From positions 1 through 37,479 of the forward strand of contig JBAXLI010000043.1 in assembly GCA_037134895.1 (NCBI GenBank): 37,479 nt of DNA, given 5' to 3'. Each line of letters opens with the position of its first letter. Position 1 is the first letter of the stretch. The translations under genes and the position numbers were made by a program. The notes beneath the pieces were generated by a model that saw nothing but the letters and a program-made list of their open reading frames with translations, ran no database searches and was not told the origin of the DNA. This stretch comes from CAIRDP01 sp037134895 (GTDB lineage: Bacteria; Bacteroidota; Bacteroidia; Bacteroidales; FEN-979). Shown here piece by piece: positions 25,178-34,003 of the stretch.

Positions 25178-26026
25178 CGAAAAAAGTTCCACATTGTCGA
25201 TCAGCCTCACATCGCCAAGGAAAACGGCAGTAAGTGCGACCAGCTGAGGTTTCTGTCCCCAGCTCTCAACAGGCATCAGGGTGTCGCTGTCGGCAATCTC
25301 GAAATATTCAACCCTGAATCTTGAATCCTCATTGATCTTTTTAATTGCCCATTCCCTGAGTTCCCAAACCGGGGTTTTGCTGCCTTTCTCCCTCACCTTG
25401 CAAAGCACTTCAAAGATCCTGCGGGCAACCTGGCGTTCGCCAATTGTAAGCCTGAGATTCCTCGAGCTCATGGCCAGTCCGTCGTGTTCCCTTACCGTTT
25501 CACAGGGGATAATATTAACCGGAAGCCCCAGGGCTTCGGTCATCCTGGTAATGATCCTGAGCTGCTGGAAATCTTTTTTCCCGAAGTATGCATTTGCAGG
25601 TGTGACAATATCGAACAGCTTTTTCACGATAATGGCGACTCCTTTGAAATGCCCGGGGCGGAATTTCCCTTCCAGCACTTTATCGAGCATGCCGAAATCA
25701 ACATCGACGGTTCCGGTATTGCCGCCTGGGTACATTTCATCGGCGCCCGGACAAAACAGCATATCGCATCCGTTTTTCTGAAGCATAGCTGAATCCTGGG
25801 CCAGGTTGCGGGGATAAGTGGCCAGATCGTCGGGGTTGTTGAACTGGGTAGGGTTAACGAAGATGCTGCAAACCGTGATATCATTTTCTGACTTGGATTT
25901 CCTGATCAGCATGAGATGGCCTTCATGGAGCGCGCCCATGGTGGGGACAAACCCGATCTTCAGATTTTTTTTGATAATGGGTTTAAGCCATTTTTTCGCC
26001 TCTTTGATTGTGCTGATCTCTTCCAT
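25175..26026 (-). CDS. panC: Pantothenate synthetase (pantoate-beta-alanine ligase)
   Basis: PanC condenses pantoate and beta-alanine with ATP (EC 6.3.2.1). The 283-residue protein has VPTMGALHEGHLMLI (27-41) with the HxGH nucleotide-binding motif, then SIFVNPTQFNNPDDL, FGKKDFQQLRIITRM and the MSSRNLRLT loop equivalent to KMSKS. It immediately precedes panD, giving both steps that use beta-alanine in one place; panB and panE are not in the window. The response regulator gene ends 9 bases upstream. Confidence 0.97.
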   Translation of the reverse strand: MEEISTIKEAKKWLKPIIKKNLKIGFVPTMGALHEGHLMLIRKSKSENDITVCSIFVNPTQFNNPDDLATYPRNLAQDSAMLQKNGCDMLFCPGADEMYPGGNTGTVDVDFGMLDKVLEGKFRPGHFKGVAIIVKKLFDIVTPANAYFGKKDFQQLRIITRMTEALGLPVNIIPCETVREHDGLAMSSRNLRLTIGERQVARRIFEVLCKVREKGSKTPVWELREWAIKKINEDSRFRVEYFEIADSDTLMPVESWGQKPQLVALTAVFLGDVRLIDNVELFS

Positions 26027-26035
26027 TGGTTGTCT

Positions 26036-26695
26036 TTAGAGGTTTATGATTTTATTACGGATGGCGAATTTTACCATTTCAACAGGGGATTTGTTCCCGA
26101 GTTTTTTCATGATATGATTCTTATGAGTCTCGACTGTCCTGACAGAAATGTTCAGCTTCAGGCCAATATCCTTGTTGTTGAATCCTTCGGCATAGAGTTT
26201 GAGGATCTCGAGTTCCCTTGCTGAGAGATTGAAGGTGGGTTTTTCTTCAGCAACATCCTGTTCCACAGCATTGCGGATAAAACTTTTCAATAGTATTTTC
26301 GAAATAGTATCCCCGAAAAATTCCTCGCCCCTGTAGATGGCATAAATCGCTTTCACAAGTTCGTCGCGGGAGGTGTTTTTCGGCAGGTACCCTTTGGCCC
26401 CTGAGCGGATCGCACCAGTCACGAAGTCCTCGTTGGTATACATTGAAAGAATAAGTACCCTGATCTGAGGATAATCCTGCCGAAGGCGTTTTGTGATTTC
26501 GATCCCTGAGATATCGGGGAGGGAAATATCCAGAACGATGATATCGGGCTGCACGATCTTCAGCTTCTCAAACAGGCTTTTACCGTTAGCTGCCTCACCT
26601 ATGATAGCTATGTCGGGGATGGAAGCCAGCAGCGATTTCAACCCGTCGCGCACAAGGTCATGGTCTTCTACAAGAAAAATCCTGATTGTATCCAT
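26036..26695 (-). CDS. NarL/FixJ-family response regulator (receiver + LuxR HTH)
   Basis: The 219-residue regulator has a receiver (about 1-120) with VEDHD (9-13), phosphoacceptor Asp56 in VLDISLPDISG and a Lys in GYLPKNTS. A LuxR-type helix-turn-helix follows (about 150-212: LSARELEILKLYAEGFNNKD, then VRTVETHKNHIMKKLG). It is a DNA-binding transcription factor controlled by phosphorylation. Its ATG overlaps the stop codon of the kinase gene by one base (TGATG), so the two are translationally coupled partners. Confidence 0.96.
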   Translation of the reverse strand: MDTIRIFLVEDHDLVRDGLKSLLASIPDIAIIGEAANGKSLFEKLKIVQPDIIVLDISLPDISGIEITKRLRQDYPQIRVLILSMYTNEDFVTGAIRSGAKGYLPKNTSRDELVKAIYAIYRGEEFFGDTISKILLKSFIRNAVEQDVAEEKPTFNLSARELEILKLYAEGFNNKDIGLKLNISVRTVETHKNHIMKKLGNKSPVEMVKFAIRNKIINL

Positions 26696-27360
26696 CAGAT
26701 AAACCTTGGAACTTTTAACTGTATCAATGTCCCTTTTCCGGCAGCAGTCTTAAGATCGATGATGCCACCCAGCAGCTTGACCCTTTCCTGCATATTGTGA
26801 AGCCCGTGCCCCCCCTGGCTGCCCGAATTATGCGGCCTGAAGCCTTTCCCGTTATCCTGGATGCTCAGGTAGATAAAATCACTGTCGTACAGCAGTTTTA
26901 TATAAGCCTGGTCGGCATTCGAATGTTTCACGATATTGTTCAAAGCTTCCTGCACTATCCTGTAAAGATACGTCTGTATCTTTTTATTCCAGTCGTCGGT
27001 CCTTACTTTATGTTCAAATTTAATTTTCACAGCCGAATGCCGGCCTGTATCCTCGCAAAGATTGAACAGGGCGATCACCAGTCCGAACTCTTCGAGCACA
27101 GGCGGCATCAGGTCGTTGGTGATCCTGCGGATTTCATCTACGATCTGGTCGAACTGCCTTTTGATGCCTTCGAGCTGGGGCTTGATCTCAGGTTCGGGAA
27201 TATAACTGAGGCTTTCGAGCTTCATTTTAATGGCAACCATCGATTGCCCGATCCCGTCGTGAAGTTCCCGCGACAAACGCTGACGCTCAAGTTCCTGTCC
27301 GTCAATTACCGAAAGGATATGTGAAATCCTTGACTTTTTGGTACTTTTGGGGGCGGCCAT
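26695..27360 (-). CDS. Soluble HisKA_3 sensor histidine kinase without a sensor domain
   Basis: From the ATG at 27360 the kinase is 221 residues. The HisKA_3 dimerisation helix carries His34 in RQRLSRELHDGIGQSM. The HATPase domain shows VQEALNNIVKHSNADQA, DNGKGF and GGHGLHNMQERVKLLGG. There is no membrane helix and almost nothing N-terminal to the H-box, so the input must come from another protein or from oligomerisation. The frame is open to a GTG at 27384 (eight more residues), but that codon lies inside the predicted -7 element 27383-27391. The ATG is therefore preferred. It pairs with the LuxR-type regulator that overlaps its end by one base. Confidence 0.92.
   Translation of the reverse strand: MAAPKSTKKSRISHILSVIDGQELERQRLSRELHDGIGQSMVAIKMKLESLSYIPEPEIKPQLEGIKRQFDQIVDEIRRITNDLMPPVLEEFGLVIALFNLCEDTGRHSAVKIKFEHKVRTDDWNKKIQTYLYRIVQEALNNIVKHSNADQAYIKLLYDSDFIYLSIQDNGKGFRPHNSGSQGGHGLHNMQERVKLLGGIIDLKTAAGKGTLIQLKVPRFI
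27342..27349 (+). promoter_or_regulatory. Putative -7 element for the M1 peptidase gene
   Basis: TACTTTTG matches TAnnTTTG (the following base is G rather than C/T) and lies within the 5' end of the divergent kinase gene. It would give a leader of about 50 bases before the ATG at 27408. No convincing -33 element was seen. Confidence 0.35.
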
Positions 27361-27382
27361 CCGATATTGAAAATTAGAGGCC

Positions 27383-27391
27383 ACAAAGGTA
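27383..27391 (-). promoter_or_regulatory. Putative -7 element of the kinase/regulator/pan operon
   Basis: On the minus strand TACCTTTGT matches TAnnTTTGY exactly. It covers the GTG at 27384 and lies 22 bases before the ATG at 27360, which it supports as the true start of the kinase. A T7 run precedes it; the -33 match is poor. Confidence 0.5.
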
Positions 27392-27407
27392 AAAAAAACG
27401 GCATCGC

Positions 27408-29798
27408 ATGAATTTACGAAAATATTTCATTCTTACAACACTGGTTTTGACTGCATTGCAGTTGTTTTCGCAGGAAAAAACCCTGACCTATTACCAGGAT
27501 CCCGCATCAATCCCGCCCGACCTCGTCGTAAGCCTGAAACATGTGAAAGCCTCGGTTCGGTTCAAGCCTGCCGAGAACCTGGTGATCGGCAGTGCCGAAC
27601 TCACAGTAGTTGCGAACCGTTACCATACCGATTCGGTCAGCGTTTACACCCCTGATTTCGTGATTGGTAAAGTAAGTCTATATACTGCGGATGAGGGTCA
27701 GGCGAAACCCGGGCAGCCATCCGCAGACAAGGAAACATCAAAGCTCATCCCCATCCGCTGGAAGCTTTCGGGACCAAACCTCGTAATATATCCTGAACGC
27801 CCATCCGCCTTCATGGAAAAAGGAAAGAGATACAGGATAAACATAGAATACCAGGCCAGTCCGAAAGCCGGACCAATCTATTTCATCGGGTGGAGGCCTG
27901 AGGAAGAAGGCAAGCGCAAGGTGGTGTGGGCCCATCGTCCGCATAACTGGCTGCCCTATATGGATGCCAGGGTCACCATGGATATGTATTATACTTTCGA
28001 TGGCCGATACAAGGTATTCGCAAATGGTGAAAGGCTGGGGGTTGAAAACAATGCTGACGGAACGAAGACCTGGCATTATGCCATGAGAAGGGACCATCCC
28101 TATTTCTCAACATCTCTGGTGATTGGGGATTATGAATATGCAGAGTCTGTGACTGCAGGAGGCACACCCCTTGAGTTCTGGTATTATCCCGGCATGGCCG
28201 ACAGGGTTCCGGTGACGTATAAATACACGGAGAAAATGTTTGAATTTTTCGAGCGGGAGATGGGGGTGAATTACCCGTATTTGCAATACAGGGAAGCGCC
28301 GGTGATCGATTATATGTACGGAGGCATGGAGACCACCACTGCTACTGTTTTCGGGGATTATATGCTTACCGACCCGCATGCCTGGTGGCAGAGGAATTAC
28401 GTAAATGTGAACGCCCATGAGCTGGCCCACCAGTGGTTCGGAGATGCCATAGCCCACCTGGTGAACAAGGATGTATGGCTGACCGAGAGTTTCGGGACTT
28501 ATTATGCCAAGATGTTCGAGAAGTCGGTTTACGGGGAGGAGTATTATGAGAACATCCGCCATGACGAGATGAGCCTGGCGTTTGAGGCGGCGAAGAAGAA
28601 CGATTATCCTGTTGGCGGAAGCCAGGGAGGGGTGCAGAGGATTTACCAGAAAGGCTCGCTGGTGCTGGATATGCTAAGGGATGTGATGGGGGAGAAGGAG
28701 TTCCATGATGCGATAAAGCTTTACGCCCAGAGATATTTGTTTGGTTATGCCCAGACCTGTGATTTCATCAGGGCGGTGTATGATGCCACAGGGAAGCCAT
28801 ATAACTGGTTTTTCGATGAATGGATACTGAGAGGAGGGGAGCCGTCGTATAAAGTGAGCTGGACCTCTGACAAAGATTCAGTTGGGAAGTTCTTTACCGG
28901 GGTGAGTGTAGAGCAGGCTCAGGAAGTGACCGAGCTCAGGCCCTTGTTCAAGATGCCGGTTGTGATAAAAGTGTATTATAAGAACGGCGGATGTGACAGT
29001 GTGACAGCATGGGTTGATAAGAAAGAGAACAAGGTAAGGTTCCCCAATCCGGCTGCAGCGGAAGTTGAGTTTGTGTTATTTGATCCAGGATGCAGGATAT
29101 TGAAAAAGCTAAGTTTTGACAGGAGTTTTGAAGAACTTTCGGCCCAGGCAGAGAAGGCCCCCGCCATGATCGACAGGTATGATGCGATACAGGCCATGAG
29201 GATAACCTCCTTAGGCATCAAGCAGGGAGTGTTGCTGCAGGCATATAACAAGAACAGTTTTCATCTTATTCGTTCGGCCATACTCGACCAATTTGGGAAA
29301 GACCGTTCGCAGCCGGGCCTGGACCTGTTCAGGAAGGCTCTTCACGACAAGCATGCCAATGTGAGAAAGACAGCACTTGTGTTGCTTGATACCGTGCCGG
29401 TTTCGCTGAAATCGGATGTGGAATCCTGTTTGTCTGATTCATCCTACCTGAACATACAATTTGCCCTTGAAAGGCTGTGCAGCTCGTTTCCTGAGGACAA
29501 GGAGAAGTACCTTGAGCAGACGAAAGACATGGAAGGCTGGAGGGGGAGGAACATCCGTATGGCCTGGCTTGAGATTGCCATTGGAAGCGGAAAGCACGAG
29601 TACCTGAAAGAGCTGATTCCGTATTGCGGGCCCAGGTATGAGTTTGAGACCAGGATGAACGCGTTTGCTGCGTTGCAGAAGCTGAATTATATTGACCCGG
29701 TCACAACCGAGTATGCAAAAGCTGCCGCGTCGCATTGGAATTTCAAGCTTGCAGGGGCAGCAAAAACATACCTCGACTATTTTAAAGTTCCCCGGTAA
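27408..29798 (+). CDS. M1 family zinc metallo-aminopeptidase
   Basis: The 796-residue secreted or periplasmic peptidase starts with a signal peptide (about 1-22, ending LFSQ). The zinc site is His337-Glu338-x-x-His341 in NAHELAHQWFGDA, with the third ligand Glu360 in WLTESFGTYY, at the standard spacing of 18 residues. The aminopeptidase motif that is GAMEN in many members reads GGMETT (305-310). A helical C-terminal region of about 250 residues follows with HEAT-like repeats (NVRKTALVLLDTVP). It probably cooperates with the S46 peptidase in peptide feeding. Its stop overlaps the MFS start by one base (TAATG). Confidence 0.95.
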   Translation: MNLRKYFILTTLVLTALQLFSQEKTLTYYQDPASIPPDLVVSLKHVKASVRFKPAENLVIGSAELTVVANRYHTDSVSVYTPDFVIGKVSLYTADEGQAKPGQPSADKETSKLIPIRWKLSGPNLVIYPERPSAFMEKGKRYRINIEYQASPKAGPIYFIGWRPEEEGKRKVVWAHRPHNWLPYMDARVTMDMYYTFDGRYKVFANGERLGVENNADGTKTWHYAMRRDHPYFSTSLVIGDYEYAESVTAGGTPLEFWYYPGMADRVPVTYKYTEKMFEFFEREMGVNYPYLQYREAPVIDYMYGGMETTTATVFGDYMLTDPHAWWQRNYVNVNAHELAHQWFGDAIAHLVNKDVWLTESFGTYYAKMFEKSVYGEEYYENIRHDEMSLAFEAAKKNDYPVGGSQGGVQRIYQKGSLVLDMLRDVMGEKEFHDAIKLYAQRYLFGYAQTCDFIRAVYDATGKPYNWFFDEWILRGGEPSYKVSWTSDKDSVGKFFTGVSVEQAQEVTELRPLFKMPVVIKVYYKNGGCDSVTAWVDKKENKVRFPNPAAAEVEFVLFDPGCRILKKLSFDRSFEELSAQAEKAPAMIDRYDAIQAMRITSLGIKQGVLLQAYNKNSFHLIRSAILDQFGKDRSQPGLDLFRKALHDKHANVRKTALVLLDTVPVSLKSDVESCLSDSSYLNIQFALERLCSSFPEDKEKYLEQTKDMEGWRGRNIRMAWLEIAIGSGKHEYLKELIPYCGPRYEFETRMNAFAALQKLNYIDPVTTEYAKAAASHWNFKLAGAAKTYLDYFKVPR

Positions 29799-30973
29799 TG
29801 AAAGCAAGGATACTTACACGCACCGTCTTGCTGGTTTCCTTTGTAAGCCTGTTCACCGATGTGGCTTCGGAGATGTTGTACCCGGTGATGCCGGTATACC
29901 TGAAGTCGATAGGGTTTTCGATCATGCTCATCGGCATACTCGAGGGTGTTGCCGAAGCCATTGCAGGGCTAAGCAAGGGGTATTTCGGGCAGAGGTCGGA
30001 CCTGCTGAGAAAAAGGGTTCCTTTTGTGAGGGCAGGATACACCCTGAGTGCGTTTTCCAAACCTATGATGGCGGTGTTCACTTTTCCCTGGTGGATCTTT
30101 TTAGCAAGGACCATCGACAGGTTCGGGAAGGGCATACGCACAGGAGCCAGGGATGCGATCCTGAGTGATGAAACGACTCCCGAACATAAGGGGAAGGTGT
30201 TTGGGTTTCACCGCAGCCTTGACACGGTTGGGGCGGCGATAGGACCTGTGCTTGCCCTGGTTTATTTGTGGATGTACCCCGGGCAGTATCGTATGCTTTT
30301 TTATTTTGCTTTTCTGCCGGGGCTGATCGCGATCGGGCTTACCTTTTTCTTGAAGGAAAAGGAGAGGGAAGTTAGAACAGCAGAGGCGAAACCGGGGTTT
30401 TTAGCGTATCTGAAGTACTGGAATCATTCTCCGGTTCAGTATCGATACCTTGTTGCCGGATTGCTGATGTTCACCTTGTTTAACAGTTCGGATGCTTTCC
30501 TTCTGCTTGCGATCAGGCAGAAGCAGGATTCGGATAATGTGATGATAGCCATGTATATTTTCTACAATCTTGTCTATGCTGTTTTTTCCTATCCTTTAGG
30601 GGTTCTGGCGGATAAGATTGGGTTGAAGGCCATGCTTATCAGCGGGTTGTTTTTATTTGCGATAGTATACCTGAGTTTCGGGTTTGTGAGTTCCATGGTG
30701 GGTATCCTGGCGCTTTTCCTGTTATACGGAGTCTATGCGGCGAGTACTGAAGGTATTTCAAAGGCTTTGATCAGCAATATTGCTTTGAAGACTGAGACAG
30801 CAACTGCGATTGGGTTTTACACCAGTTTCGCGAGTATTTTCACTTTGGTTGCAAGCAGTCTGGCCGGGGTATTATGGTATGTTTTCGGGATGAAGGTAAT
30901 GTTTATTATTTCGGGGGCGGGGGTTTTGGCAGTGGGGACATATTTTCTGCTTATTTCAAAGAAGCTGGATTAG
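29798..30973 (+). CDS. MFS transporter
   Basis: The 391-residue protein has about 12 hydrophobic helices. The MFS loop 2-3 signature appears as GYFGQRSDLLRKRVPFVRAG, and motif-like RTIDRFGKGIRTGARDAIL follows helix 4, both typical of a Bacteroidota-rich MFS subgroup. Substrate is unknown. The start ATG overlaps the stop of the M1 peptidase, so uptake of peptide-derived products or amino acids is a reasonable guess but not shown. A strong hairpin lies 37 bases after the stop. Confidence 0.92.
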   Translation: MKARILTRTVLLVSFVSLFTDVASEMLYPVMPVYLKSIGFSIMLIGILEGVAEAIAGLSKGYFGQRSDLLRKRVPFVRAGYTLSAFSKPMMAVFTFPWWIFLARTIDRFGKGIRTGARDAILSDETTPEHKGKVFGFHRSLDTVGAAIGPVLALVYLWMYPGQYRMLFYFAFLPGLIAIGLTFFLKEKEREVRTAEAKPGFLAYLKYWNHSPVQYRYLVAGLLMFTLFNSSDAFLLLAIRQKQDSDNVMIAMYIFYNLVYAVFSYPLGVLADKIGLKAMLISGLFLFAIVYLSFGFVSSMVGILALFLLYGVYAASTEGISKALISNIALKTETATAIGFYTSFASIFTLVASSLAGVLWYVFGMKVMFIISGAGVLAVGTYFLLISKKLD

Positions 30974-31001
30974 GAGTTTGGGTTATGCCTGAGCCGTGAG
31001 G

Positions 31002-31043
31002 AAAAAAATCAGAAGCCGCCGGGGGGGACCCCCGGCGGCTTCT
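31002..31043 (-). terminator. Strong Rho-independent terminator of the LruC gene, possibly bidirectional
   Basis: A perfect 15-base inverted repeat (31011-31025 and 31029-31043, GC-rich, three-base loop GGA) lies between convergent genes. On the minus strand it is followed by GATTTTTTTC (seven Ts), a classical terminator for the gene ending at 31069. On the plus strand the tail is only GTGTTTA, so it may also stop the MFS transcript but less efficiently. Confidence 0.92.
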
Positions 31044-31068
31044 GTGTTTAACCACAAACATTGTCGTA

Positions 31069-33747
31069 TCAATAAAGATTATTCACATTCTGGTAGCCTG
31101 GCTGAAGTACATACCAGTCCTGGTATGTTGCCCCGTTTGTCTGCGCCCAGTCGGCAAAATGCAGGTATGTCTGGAGGATGTCTATTGTTTCCTGGGGATA
31201 TGCCCAATCGATGGGTATTTCGATAGCCCAGCACAGCCCTGTTGCAGAACGGTAATATTTATTCTGTGCAGGAACAGATGCATCATTCCCGGTGCCGAAA
31301 TAAACAGGGTTGACAAGTTCTGAAGGACGCTGATCTTTCAAATGGATTTCTTTACCCCTGTCCTGGTTTGTAAACATGAAAGGGTTGAACGGAGCTGTGC
31401 CTATATCGGCCTGGGGATTCGAAAAATGGATGGTCACCGTTTGCTCGGTGGTTGCCACAGTGTTGCCTCCGTGAACTGTATTCACCATTTGTGACCCGAG
31501 CAAGGTATTCACTGCGTCGACAGGTATAATAACTGTTTCATTAGTGTGGCCGGCTTCATATCCTTTCGGATCAATCGTCACAGCTGTCCCGACTTTGATG
31601 CAGCCTGTAACACTCTCAATATTGGAAGGCGGAGTGTTCAGGATAATTCCGAATCCGTTATTCAACGTAGCCCCATCTGCCTTGATCTTATATCTTACAA
31701 TAATATCAACCACCTTATTGCTGGCACTGGTCACGATCTTGTAATTGAAATTCATAACAAGGTCATTCAGGTCATAGTCGCCGTATGAAGGCCAGAGGTC
31801 TTCAAAAGCCACAGTTCCGTAGTCAGCTTCATTGGGGTAATACGAGTTGAATGCTCTTGTGGGATCCAAAGGATAAGCATCAAGGTTATCGGGAACACCG
31901 TCACCGTCGGTATCCAGAGGAGGAGGACTGGCAATAGTAATAACCAGAACTTCATTGTCGGCTCCAACTGTATTGGTGGCTGTGAGATTTACGCTGAACA
32001 CACCGGCAACTGTAGGAATGCCCGAAATAATGCTTCCGCTCCTTGTAAGTCCTGCAGGCAGATTGGTCGCATTGTAAGTGATTGGTGCCGTGCCTGTGGC
32101 TGTAATTTCATAGCTGAACGACTGGTTGACAGTGCCTGTGGCCGTGAGTGCGCTCGTGATTACAGGCCCCTGAGGCGGATCGATCACAGTGATCACCAGT
32201 GTCTTGGTGTCAGTGCCTGCCGCATTGGTGGCTGTCAGGGTCACGTTGTAGATTCCTGTAGCAGTAGGGGTGCCGCTAATGGTTGAACCGCTGAAATACA
32301 GTCCTGCCGGGAGCCCTGTTGCATTGAAGGTCATCGGGGTGGAACCTGCTGCTGTAATATTATAGGTGAACTGAGAACCGGTAAGGGCGGTAACAGCAAG
32401 TGCGCTGTTGATGCTCGGAGGAATAAGTGCATTGCATGTTGGGATGGTGGTGTTGTTCAGGTTAAAAGTAACATTAGATCCGTAATGCCCGTTATTGGGA
32501 TTCAATCCCTTGGAAGCATATAAGTCAACATACCCGCTCACATAACAACTGCCGGAGATTTTGCTTTTTGTTTGCGAACTGATAGCTGTGATCTGTGAGC
32601 CGAGGCTGTTCGGGCCTGTAACCGTTCCATTCAGGTTGAATGTAGAACTCCTGACAAGGCTGCCCAGCCCAAGGGTTAAAGTTGACCCTCCCTGGCAGTT
32701 GAAATCCCCGTTACAAACCGAAATATACCCCGTATTGGTAAGCTGGCCGTTGTTGATGAAACTGTTTGAGCCGGTTACTGTCATGGAACAGGAATTTGTC
32801 ACCACTCCTGATCCGTTAATTGTAATATCATTGCCGATTGTCATCGGGCCGCTATTGTCGAGGGCTCCGTTAACATTGAATTTATAGGGGATGCTCATGG
32901 TCCCGTAATTATGTACAGCCGCCGAACTGTTGATCTGGAAAGTTCCGCCAGATGCAACGCTCAGGGTTCCGTAATTATTCAGGGTTCCGTCGAAGTTGTT
33001 GTTCGGCATTACATACGTTGAACTGTAATTGTTCAGAGTTCTTCCGGTAAGCGAATAATTGCCGTTCATGTTGCCGGCGGTAGTAATTTCTATTGTACCC
33101 CCGCTGCCGTTGATGTTGTTCCAGGTTACTGTTCCGCATATACGGACCAGTCCCCCTGTGTTGAGGTTAGGCGTATTCAGGGTAACATTTACCCCTTGAG
33201 GGATGCACAATATAGCTCCGGATCCGATCGTGAGGTTATTGTAAGTGCCGGCAGTAAGGGTTTGTGTGCAGCCAGCTCCGCATGCCGGTACCAGTGATGC
33301 GTTATCAGCCGATTTGGTGGTTGTAAAATTGTAAACCAGGCTGGCTCCGGTAATTGGGGTCGAAATATACTGGTTAATTCCATCCGGACTGATCTTCCCG
33401 ATGTAAAGTTCTTTAACCGCAGATGGCATGCGGATCCTGGTATTGTACTGGAAATTGGCGTCTGTTGCCCCTGTGCCAATCAGCTTACCACCTTTTGAGG
33501 GATCTCCGTTGAATAACTGTATCACATACATGCTGATAGTTGCACTCTGAGGCACATTGACTGTGACGCTGATGTCGATGTACGGACTGAATTTGAAGTT
33601 CTGATCTACCTGTAACTGGGTAAATTTAGTTGGATTCGATTGTTCATCATCGTTGCGCTTTTTGCATGCAGTCTGAAAAATCAAGGTTCCTGATACCAGA
33701 AATACAAGCATCATGCGAAAGACGAAATTCTGTTTTAGTGTTTTCAT
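31069..33747 (-). CDS. LruC domain-containing surface lipoprotein
   Basis: The 892-residue precursor has a lipoprotein signal peptide with lipobox LIFQTAC (Cys28). Residues about 160-440 are rich in Asn, Gly, Ser and Thr, with short repeated strands such as LNNYGTLSV and VHNYGTMSI, suggesting a beta-helical surface structure. Two tandem putative Ig-like (He_PIG) repeats cover about 444-523 and 527-606 (LPAGLYFSGSTISGTPTATG and LPAGLTRSGSIISGIPTVAG). A calcium-binding thrombospondin-3-like DTDGDGVPDNLDAYPLDP (612-629) precedes the LruC domain (about 640-892, PSYGDYDLNDLVMNF; ends DWYVLQPGYQN). Function is unknown; surface binding or adhesion is inferred. It has its own promoter and terminator. 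Confidence 0.9.
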   Translation of the reverse strand: MKTLKQNFVFRMMLVFLVSGTLIFQTACKKRNDDEQSNPTKFTQLQVDQNFKFSPYIDISVTVNVPQSATISMYVIQLFNGDPSKGGKLIGTGATDANFQYNTRIRMPSAVKELYIGKISPDGINQYISTPITGASLVYNFTTTKSADNASLVPACGAGCTQTLTAGTYNNLTIGSGAILCIPQGVNVTLNTPNLNTGGLVRICGTVTWNNINGSGGTIEITTAGNMNGNYSLTGRTLNNYSSTYVMPNNNFDGTLNNYGTLSVASGGTFQINSSAAVHNYGTMSIPYKFNVNGALDNSGPMTIGNDITINGSGVVTNSCSMTVTGSNSFINNGQLTNTGYISVCNGDFNCQGGSTLTLGLGSLVRSSTFNLNGTVTGPNSLGSQITAISSQTKSKISGSCYVSGYVDLYASKGLNPNNGHYGSNVTFNLNNTTIPTCNALIPPSINSALAVTALTGSQFTYNITAAGSTPMTFNATGLPAGLYFSGSTISGTPTATGIYNVTLTATNAAGTDTKTLVITVIDPPQGPVITSALTATGTVNQSFSYEITATGTAPITYNATNLPAGLTRSGSIISGIPTVAGVFSVNLTATNTVGADNEVLVITIASPPPLDTDGDGVPDNLDAYPLDPTRAFNSYYPNEADYGTVAFEDLWPSYGDYDLNDLVMNFNYKIVTSASNKVVDIIVRYKIKADGATLNNGFGIILNTPPSNIESVTGCIKVGTAVTIDPKGYEAGHTNETVIIPVDAVNTLLGSQMVNTVHGGNTVATTEQTVTIHFSNPQADIGTAPFNPFMFTNQDRGKEIHLKDQRPSELVNPVYFGTGNDASVPAQNKYYRSATGLCWAIEIPIDWAYPQETIDILQTYLHFADWAQTNGATYQDWYVLQPGYQNVNNLY

Positions 33748-33770
33748 AGACTAGGTGTTTGTGGTTTTGA

Positions 33771-33790
33771 CCTGTTTATTTATTAACAGG
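33771..33790. repeat. Short inverted repeat at the predicted LruC transcription start
   Basis: CCTGTT (33771-33776) and AACAGG (33785-33790) form a six-base inverted repeat with an eight-base AT spacer. It adjoins the -7 element of the LruC promoter and covers the predicted transcription start, so it could be an operator or a 5' leader hairpin. It may also be chance. Confidence 0.35.
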
Positions 33791-33822
33791 CAAAAATAAA
33801 TTCAATTATTTGCGTGGACAAG
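33790..33822 (-). promoter_or_regulatory. Promoter of the LruC lipoprotein gene
   Basis: On the minus strand CTTG (33819-33822) is followed after 20 bases by TATTTTTGC (33790-33798), an exact TAnnTTTGY. The start codon at 33747 lies about 40 bases further, giving a short ordinary leader. Confidence 0.65.
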
Positions 33823-33849
33823 CCGTAATAAGTAAATGTAGGTATTAAG

Positions 33850-33880
33850 TTTGTTTTAGTGGTATTTTTAATACTTTTGG
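33850..33880 (+). promoter_or_regulatory. Promoter of the T9SS beta-helix protein gene
   Basis: TTTG (33850-33853) is followed after 18 bases by TACTTTTGG (33872-33880), matching -33 TTTG and -7 TAnnTTTG of Bacteroidota, with G in place of the final pyrimidine. It is back to back with the LruC promoter; about 28 bases separate the two -33 boxes. The leader to the ATG at 34004 would be about 115 bases. Confidence 0.6.
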
Positions 33881-34003
33881 ATTTATTGTGTGGATGATTC
33901 TGACCGGGTTTCTTTTAAAACTTTAAATATACTAAAAATCTCAATAGAACCCCGATGGAGATGCAAAATGTTTTATAGTATGAATGTTAAACCCTTTGAA
34001 ACT

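Noticed and set aside
24800..27360. A transcription-factor-binding riboswitch or leader ahead of the pan genes
   Set aside because: Gaps between the genes are 9 bases or less; there is no room for a structured leader and none was seen.
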